Shown here one piece after another: positions 59,684 to 64,000 of a stretch of 64,000 nt of DNA. Made by a program: the position numbers and the translations under genes. This stretch comes from Actinoplanes solisilvae (GTDB taxonomy: Bacteria > Actinomycetota > Actinomycetes > Mycobacteriales > Micromonosporaceae). Positions within the stretch are counted from its first letter, which is position 1. Each line of letters starts with the position of its first letter. Location: positions 1 through 64,000 of the forward strand of contig NZ_RJAC01000007.1 of NCBI RefSeq assembly GCF_003999975.1, given 5' to 3'. A model generated the notes under the pieces. That model worked only from the letters and a program-made list of their open reading frames with translations. It was not told where the DNA came from and did not search any database.

Positions 59684-61129
59684 TTACCTGTGATCCGCCA
59701 ATTCCCGGTCGGCGTTGCTGTCTTCGGGGCTGTGGGCGGTCGCGTCGGGGATGAGCGCGGAGGCGGCCAGGCCCAGCGCGGCCGCCCCGGCGAGGACGGC
59801 GAAGGCGACAACCCAGCCGGTCTCGGTGGGGAAGCCACCCGGTGCGGTGTGGGCGGCCAGGACGGCGGAGACGGCGGCTGCGCCGAGCGCTCCTCCGATC
59901 GTACGGATGTTGGCGTTCATGCCGGTCGCGGCGCCCGTGTGAGCCGGCGGGACGGCGTGCACGATCAGGGCTGACAGGGCGGACAGGCCCAGGCCGAAGC
60001 CGATCCCGGCCAGCGCGGTGGCCAGGATGACCTGCCAGACGGCGTCGTGGGCCAAGGTCAGCAGGACGAAGCCCGCCACGATGGGGACGCCGCCCAGCAA
60101 CAGGACCAGTTTCGCGGGGATGCGGTTCGACAATGGCCCGGCGGCGACGCCGAAGACGAACTGGGCGATGGTGACGGGCACGAAGATGAGGCCCGACACG
60201 GTGATCGACTCGCCCAGGCCGTACCCGGTGGTCTGGGGCAGTTGCAGGAAGGTGGGGAGAAAACCGAACGCGGAGTAGAGGGTGACGCCGAACAGCAGCG
60301 AGGCCAGGTTGGCTGTCCACACCGGACGCAGACGGAAGATCTGCATGTCGATCAGTGGAGACTTGGAACGCAGCTCGGTGCGCACCCACAGCGCGCCGGT
60401 CAGCACGGCCAGCGCGAACGAGCCCAGCGTCAGCGGCGACAGCCAGCCCCAGTCGCCGCCCAGGCTCAGCGGCAGCAGCAGCAACACCAGCGAGACGGCC
60501 AGGAACGCGCCGGCCACGAAGTCACCCGGGCCGGTGCCGCCGCGGCCGGTGTGCGGGACGAGCCGCAGCATGGCCAGCGCGACCACCCCGTTGGCGATGG
60601 CCGGCAGCCAGAACAGCCACGGTATGCCCAGGTGGTCAATGATCGGGCCGGTGACCAGCACGCCGACAGCGCCGCCGACCGAGCTGACCGCGGCGATCGT
60701 GCCGACAGCCGAGCCGATCCTCTGCCGGGGGAGCAGATCGCGCATGATGCCGAAGGCGAGCGGCAGGGTGGCCCCGCCGGCGCCCTGCAGCACCCGGCCG
60801 ACCAGCAGCAGCGGCAGGTTGTGCGAGAGGGCGGCGACGACGCTGCCGATTGTCATCAGGGCCATCACGACCAGCAGCACCCGCCGCTTGCCGAAGTGGT
60901 CGCCCAGTCGGCCCAGCACCGGGGTGAGAACGGCGCTGGCCAGCAGGAACGACGTCAGCACCCAGCCCACACCCAGGTGGTCGGTGTGCACGTAGTCGCG
61001 CAGGGACTCCAGGGCCGGGTTGACCGTGGACTGCACCAGCGCATAGGACACCGCGGCGACCGAGAGGATCGTCAGGACGAACCCGGCGGCCCGCGCCCGG
61101 GTGGAAGGTTCCGCGACATCGACGCTCAT
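59684..61129 (-). CDS. MFS transporter, DHA2-like drug exporter
   Basis: 481 residues with about 14 hydrophobic segments. Motif A GRLGDHFGKRR follows helix 2, LLVGRVLQGAGGATLPL fits motif B, and VGVLVTGPIIDHLGIPWLFWLPA fits motif C of antiporters. Proton-driven drug export is expected. Its start overlaps the epoxide hydrolase stop (ATGA), so it is third in an operon SnoaL-like/epoxide hydrolase/MFS under the TetR operators near 62800. Confidence 0.9.
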   Translation of the reverse strand: MSVDVAEPSTRARAAGFVLTILSVAAVSYALVQSTVNPALESLRDYVHTDHLGVGWVLTSFLLASAVLTPVLGRLGDHFGKRRVLLVVMALMTIGSVVAALSHNLPLLLVGRVLQGAGGATLPLAFGIMRDLLPRQRIGSAVGTIAAVSSVGGAVGVLVTGPIIDHLGIPWLFWLPAIANGVVALAMLRLVPHTGRGGTGPGDFVAGAFLAVSLVLLLLPLSLGGDWGWLSPLTLGSFALAVLTGALWVRTELRSKSPLIDMQIFRLRPVWTANLASLLFGVTLYSAFGFLPTFLQLPQTTGYGLGESITVSGLIFVPVTIAQFVFGVAAGPLSNRIPAKLVLLLGGVPIVAGFVLLTLAHDAVWQVILATALAGIGFGLGLSALSALIVHAVPPAHTGAATGMNANIRTIGGALGAAAVSAVLAAHTAPGGFPTETGWVVAFAVLAGAAALGLAASALIPDATAHSPEDSNADRELADHR

Positions 61130-62328
61130 TCAGCCCGCCCCCGGAAGGTACGGCGGGCGTCGGCGGCCCACTCGTCGGGGACCTCCCACGTGCCGAAGTG
61201 GCCGCCGCGCGGGTGCGCCGACAGGTTGACGTGGTTGAACCAGCGCGCTTTGGGGCTGTCGAGGAAGTCCTGCACGCGGGCTTCGGTGGTGACGCCGGGC
61301 GGGTTCTCGTAGCCGACGAACGTGATGCCGGTCGGGGCCTCGATGACGGGCGTACGGTCGTGCGAGGGCTGCCACGGGTAGCGGGCCGCGTTGGCGTACA
61401 GACGCATCGACGTGCTGATCGAGTTCGTGACCCAGAAGATCGTCGCGTTCGTCAGGATCTCGTCGCGGGTCCAGACGTTCTCGATGTCGCCGTCGTTGTC
61501 CGACCAGTTGGTCCAGCGCTCGAGCACCCACGCCAGCATGCCGGCGGGGGAGTCGGTGAGCCCGTGCCCGATGGTGGCCGAATCGAGCACGTGTACGGCT
61601 ACATGCGCGACGAACCGTTTCTGCCAGGCGAGGATCTGCTGCCGCAATTCGTCCGGGACGCCCGCGGGAATGGAGGCGCCGCCGGTGAGGTCCCAGGGGC
61701 GGTCGCCGTTGAACATGGTCAGCGGGATCGACGAGCCGAGATGGATGGCGTAGACCTCGTCCGGGTATTTGTGGCCGAGTTGCTCGGTCACCATCGCACC
61801 CATGTCGCTGCCGGCGGCGAAGTACTTCTCGTAGCCGAGCACCTCGGTCATCAGCTTGTGCCAGAGGTCGGCGGTCTTCCAGAAATTCAGGTCGGGGCGG
61901 CTGACCGGGGTGGAGAATCCCGCGCCGGGAATGGTCGCGACAATGACGTCGTACGATTCCTCGCCCGGGGCGGCCAGCCGGTCGACCACGGGCAGCAGGT
62001 GGGTGACGACCCAGGGCCAGCCGCCCGTGAGGATCAGCGGCTTGGGGTCCGGGCCGGCGCCGGGCTTGCGCAGCAGGTGGATCTTGACGCCGTCGACCTC
62101 GACGAAATAGTTCTCGTACTCGTTGAGGCGCTTCTCGGCGGCCCGCCAGTCGTAGTCGTTCTGCCAGTGCTCGACGAGCTCCTGCAGATATTCGCGGGGC
62201 ACGCCGTAGAACCAGTCCTCGTTGCCGAGATCGTCGGACCAGCGGGTGTTCGCGAGACGGTTCTTCAGGTCGGTCAAGACCTCATCGGGTACGTGGATGG
62301 GGGTCGGAGTGAGCGGGAAAGCGGACAT
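61126..62328 (-). CDS. Epoxide hydrolase-like alpha/beta hydrolase
   Basis: 400 residues. N-terminal epoxide-hydrolase domain (PIHVPDEVLTDLKNRLANTRWSDDLGNEDWFYGVPREYLQELVEHW). The nucleophile is Asp175 in GSDMGA, as in true epoxide hydrolases rather than Ser. Catalytic His is about residue 377 (RGGHFGTWE). The oxyanion motif is GGWPW instead of the usual HGWPG, a notable change. 12 bp from the SnoaL-like gene and ATGA-coupled to MFS. Confidence 0.88.
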   Translation of the reverse strand: MSAFPLTPTPIHVPDEVLTDLKNRLANTRWSDDLGNEDWFYGVPREYLQELVEHWQNDYDWRAAEKRLNEYENYFVEVDGVKIHLLRKPGAGPDPKPLILTGGWPWVVTHLLPVVDRLAAPGEESYDVIVATIPGAGFSTPVSRPDLNFWKTADLWHKLMTEVLGYEKYFAAGSDMGAMVTEQLGHKYPDEVYAIHLGSSIPLTMFNGDRPWDLTGGASIPAGVPDELRQQILAWQKRFVAHVAVHVLDSATIGHGLTDSPAGMLAWVLERWTNWSDNDGDIENVWTRDEILTNATIFWVTNSISTSMRLYANAARYPWQPSHDRTPVIEAPTGITFVGYENPPGVTTEARVQDFLDSPKARWFNHVNLSAHPRGGHFGTWEVPDEWAADARRTFRGRAE

Positions 62329-62340
62329 GGGTGGGACTCC

Positions 62341-62784
62341 TCAGAGTTCGATTTCGAGGCGGAGACGAGTGAGGTCGAAGCCGGCGATACGCCATTCGCC
62401 GTCGATGCGGCGGTAACGCTCGTGGTAGTGGCCGTAGCCGTGCATGGACGAGAACGGCGCCTCGGGATGGGCCTGCCGGTCGTGGAAGATGCGGTCTTCC
62501 ATCGCCCAGACGGCGGTCGCCTCGTCGCCGTCGACGGCGATCTCGGCGGAGAACACGTGGTGGATGGGCTGGCCGGCGGCGACGCGGCCGCCGATCGTGG
62601 TGGCGAAGGCGGCCGCCGTGACCTCGTTGGCGAGGGTTCCGTCGACGTCGAAGAAGCGGAAGACCGCGTCGTCGGTGAAGAGGGTGGTGGCCAGTTCGTC
62701 CCATTGCTTGGTGTCCGCGAGGCGGCAGTAGCGCGCCTTCAGATCGCGGATCTGCTCGAGGTCGAGCACATGAGTGGACTGCAT
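62341..62784 (-). CDS. SnoaL-like (NTF2-fold) protein
   Basis: 147 residues. Start MQSTHVLDLEQIRDLKARYCRLADTKQWDELATTLFTDDAVFRF is the classic SnoaL_4/scytalone-dehydratase-like opening. It continues HHVFSAEIAVDGDEATAVWAMEDRI and RRIDGEWRIAGFDLTRLRLE. Cone-shaped cavity proteins of this group act as cyclases, dehydratases or limonene-epoxide hydrolases. First gene of the operon; an operator copy overlaps its ATG. Confidence 0.86.
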   Translation of the reverse strand: MQSTHVLDLEQIRDLKARYCRLADTKQWDELATTLFTDDAVFRFFDVDGTLANEVTAAAFATTIGGRVAAGQPIHHVFSAEIAVDGDEATAVWAMEDRIFHDRQAHPEAPFSSMHGYGHYHERYRRIDGEWRIAGFDLTRLRLEIEL

Positions 62785-62824
62785 GGTCCAATAATGGATC
62801 GAGACTTCTGGACCGTCCAGTCCA
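62775..62824. promoter_or_regulatory. Two TGGAC-N6-GTCCA operators upstream of the SnoaL operon
   Basis: TGGAC-TGCATG-GTCCA at 62775-62790 covers the SnoaL-like start codon. TGGAC-CGTCCA-GTCCA at 62809-62824 lies just upstream. The same motif precedes the TetR gene at 63464-63479. Predicted binding sites of the TetR regulator encoded at 62876. Confidence 0.7.
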
Positions 62825-62875
62825 GCATGGGGTTCCGTGCGTCACTGCCGCATGTGAAGCGACGAGTGCGGGGGC

Positions 62876-63445
62876 CTACTCCGGCTTGCGAAGGGGCGTG
62901 AGGGCCAGGTCGAGGCCGGTTTCGAGGTAGGCGACGCGGCCGGTCGCGCGGAGCATGACGACGCCGCCCTGAATGGCGACCAGGATGCTGCGGGCCACTT
63001 CTAGCGGCCGCTCGATGCCCATCGCCTGGGTGCCCCGAGCCAGGGCGCTCTCCCACGTGTCGTACAGGGTGCTCACCACCTCGCGCGTCTCGGGTGACGT
63101 CTTGCCCAGCTCGGCCGTGAGCACCCCGAGCGGGCAGCGGTCGCCCAGCTCCACGTAGTGCCGCATGACCGCGCCGCGCCACTTCTCCCACGAGACGGCC
63201 GTGGTCAGGTCGTCGAGCCAGGGCTGCTGAGCTGCGAGAACCTGCGCGGCCTCGTGTTCGGCCACGGCGAGCAGCAGGTCGGCGCGGCCGTCGGGGAAGT
63301 AGTGGAAGAGCTGGCTCTTGCTGGTTGCCGTGGCGGCGCGCACGTCGTCGAGGCTGGTGTCGGCGGCGCCGTTGTCCTGGATGAGCCGGGCGGCGGCGTC
63401 GACGATGCGCTGGCGGGTCGCGAGCCCCTTGGCGGTCAGTGTCAC
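62876..63445 (-). CDS. TetR-family regulator of the SnoaL/epoxide hydrolase/MFS operon
   Basis: 189 residues from GTG 63445. HTH: LATRQRIVDAAARLIQDNGAADTSLDDVRAATATSKSQLFHYFPDGRADLLLAVAEHEA; C-terminal domain with GDRCPLGVLTAELGKTSPETREVV and IQGGVVMLRATGRVAYLETGLDLAL. Located directly upstream of the operon on the same strand, with the shared operator in front of both. Likely a repressor released by a toxic compound. Confidence 0.88.
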   Translation of the reverse strand: MTLTAKGLATRQRIVDAAARLIQDNGAADTSLDDVRAATATSKSQLFHYFPDGRADLLLAVAEHEAAQVLAAQQPWLDDLTTAVSWEKWRGAVMRHYVELGDRCPLGVLTAELGKTSPETREVVSTLYDTWESALARGTQAMGIERPLEVARSILVAIQGGVVMLRATGRVAYLETGLDLALTPLRKPE

Positions 63446-63463
63446 CCGCCTATGGTCCCTCGT

Positions 63464-63479
63464 TGGACGGCCTGGTCCA
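63464..63479. promoter_or_regulatory. TGGAC-N6-GTCCA operator upstream of the TetR gene
   Basis: TGGAC-GGCCTG-GTCCA, extended to TTGGAC...GTCCAA at 63463-63480, lies 19 bp before the TetR start. Same half-sites and spacing as 62775 and 62809, which indicates autoregulation. Confidence 0.7.
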
Positions 63480-63504
63480 AACGGCGGCGCGACGCGAATA
63501 TGGG

Positions 63505-63536
63505 GCGGCCCCCGGCGGAAGGGTGCCGGGGGCCGC
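63505..63536 (-). terminator. Strong hairpin terminator
   Basis: GCGGCCCCCGGC (63505-63516) pairs perfectly with GCCGGGGGCCGC (63525-63536), just beyond the tannase-type stop (63551, minus strand). Confidence 0.75.
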
Positions 63537-63550
63537 GGTATCGGGAAGGG

Positions 63551-64000
63551 TCAGCGAACGCAGCGGTAGTTGGCCGCGTCCGTCGTTGAGCCGTGACCCG
63601 TGTAGCGGGCGGTCGACGGGTACGAGCAGACCGGGTGGCTGACCGTCACGCCGGTGGACGACTTGCCCGCGGCCGGCAGCGTACGCGGAGCCTTGCCCTG
63701 CTCGACCCAGGTGGTCAGAGCGGCCAGCGCGGCGTCGTCGGAGATCGACGGCCCGGTGGCGCCGCAGTGGTCGACGCCCGGCACCAGGAACAGCCGGTAG
63801 AAGTCGTCCACGTTGCGGTTGCCGCCGAACACCCGGTTGACCCGCTCGCGGTACTCGACCGTGGCCTGCGTCGGGATGAGCTGGTCGGACTGGCCGTGCC
63901 AGGTCAGCAGCTTGCCGCCGTTCTTGGCGAACGCGCGCAGGTCGGCGTCGTTCGTGCCGATGACGTTGTTGTACTGCTTAACCGACGAGCCGAAGAGCTG
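63551..64000 (-). CDS. Tannase/feruloyl esterase-family protein, C-terminal part (5' end outside window)
   Basis: The last 149 codons are visible. They contain LLTWHGQSDQLIPTQATVEYRERV (acid Asp) and DDFYRLFLVPGVDHCGATGPS (catalytic His next to a conserved Cys), both characteristic of the tannase family. The tail has Cys pairs (HPVCSYPSTARYTG, NYRCVR) consistent with a secreted disulphide-bonded enzyme. Esters of phenolic acids are the usual substrates. A strong terminator follows. Confidence 0.8.
   Translation of the reverse strand, partial: QLFGSSVKQYNNVIGTNDADLRAFAKNGGKLLTWHGQSDQLIPTQATVEYRERVNRVFGGNRNVDDFYRLFLVPGVDHCGATGPSISDDAALAALTTWVEQGKAPRTLPAAGKSSTGVTVSHPVCSYPSTARYTGHGSTTDAANYRCVR

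Overview
The window is very GC-rich and its codons end overwhelmingly in G or C. It carries actinobacterial hallmarks: DUF3040, DUF3152, MmyB-like XRE regulators, a LAL-type LuxR giant, GTGA/ATGA-coupled genes and leaderless-looking starts. A filamentous actinomycete of the Micromonosporaceae (Actinoplanes-like) is the best guess from style. No rRNA, tRNA or CRISPR array was found.

Layout. 1-119 is the end of an IS3-type insertion sequence. 165-6943 holds a hydrolase/ABM pair, trpC, a large NACHT-type STAND NTPase with a small membrane partner, and a SRPBCC gene. A 167-bp hairpin element flanked by CTAG duplications sits exactly between the NACHT gene and its partner. 6950-21503 is an integrated element of about 14.5 kb, bounded by a 19-bp direct repeat (the att core). 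It encodes a tyrosine integrase, an XRE repressor divergent from a MerR/AlpA-like excisionase, a DUF3987-like replication ATPase with DnaA-box-like repeats beside it, a P27-type small terminase, a complete tape measure protein, a TPR-XRE regulator and many small genes. It has no large terminase, portal, capsid or conjugation translocase. That profile resembles a phage satellite (PICI-like) more than a full prophage or an AICE.

The element sits inside an operon. Its right core re-encodes the last codons of an ABC-2 permease. Removing the element would put the SRPBCC gene (6943, minus strand) 10 nt after the permease stop, giving ATPase-permease-SRPBCC.

21489-64000 is ordinary chromosomal accessory and metabolic DNA: a DrrAB-like transporter, a LAL regulator, a two-component system with a PepSY protein, acetyltransferases, hydrolases, an ECF sigma factor, peptide deformylase, a sugar kinase, an FAD oxidoreductase, an ABC-F protein with a candidate leader peptide, a ThDP enzyme, and an MFS/epoxide hydrolase/SnoaL operon. 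That operon and its TetR gene share three copies of a TGGAC-N6-GTCCA operator. The most interesting non-mobile locus is 34448-35910, a caspase-like (His/Cys) protein with a YbjN/CesT-like C-terminal region, translationally coupled to a second YbjN/CesT-like protein. The window ends inside a tannase/feruloyl esterase-type gene.
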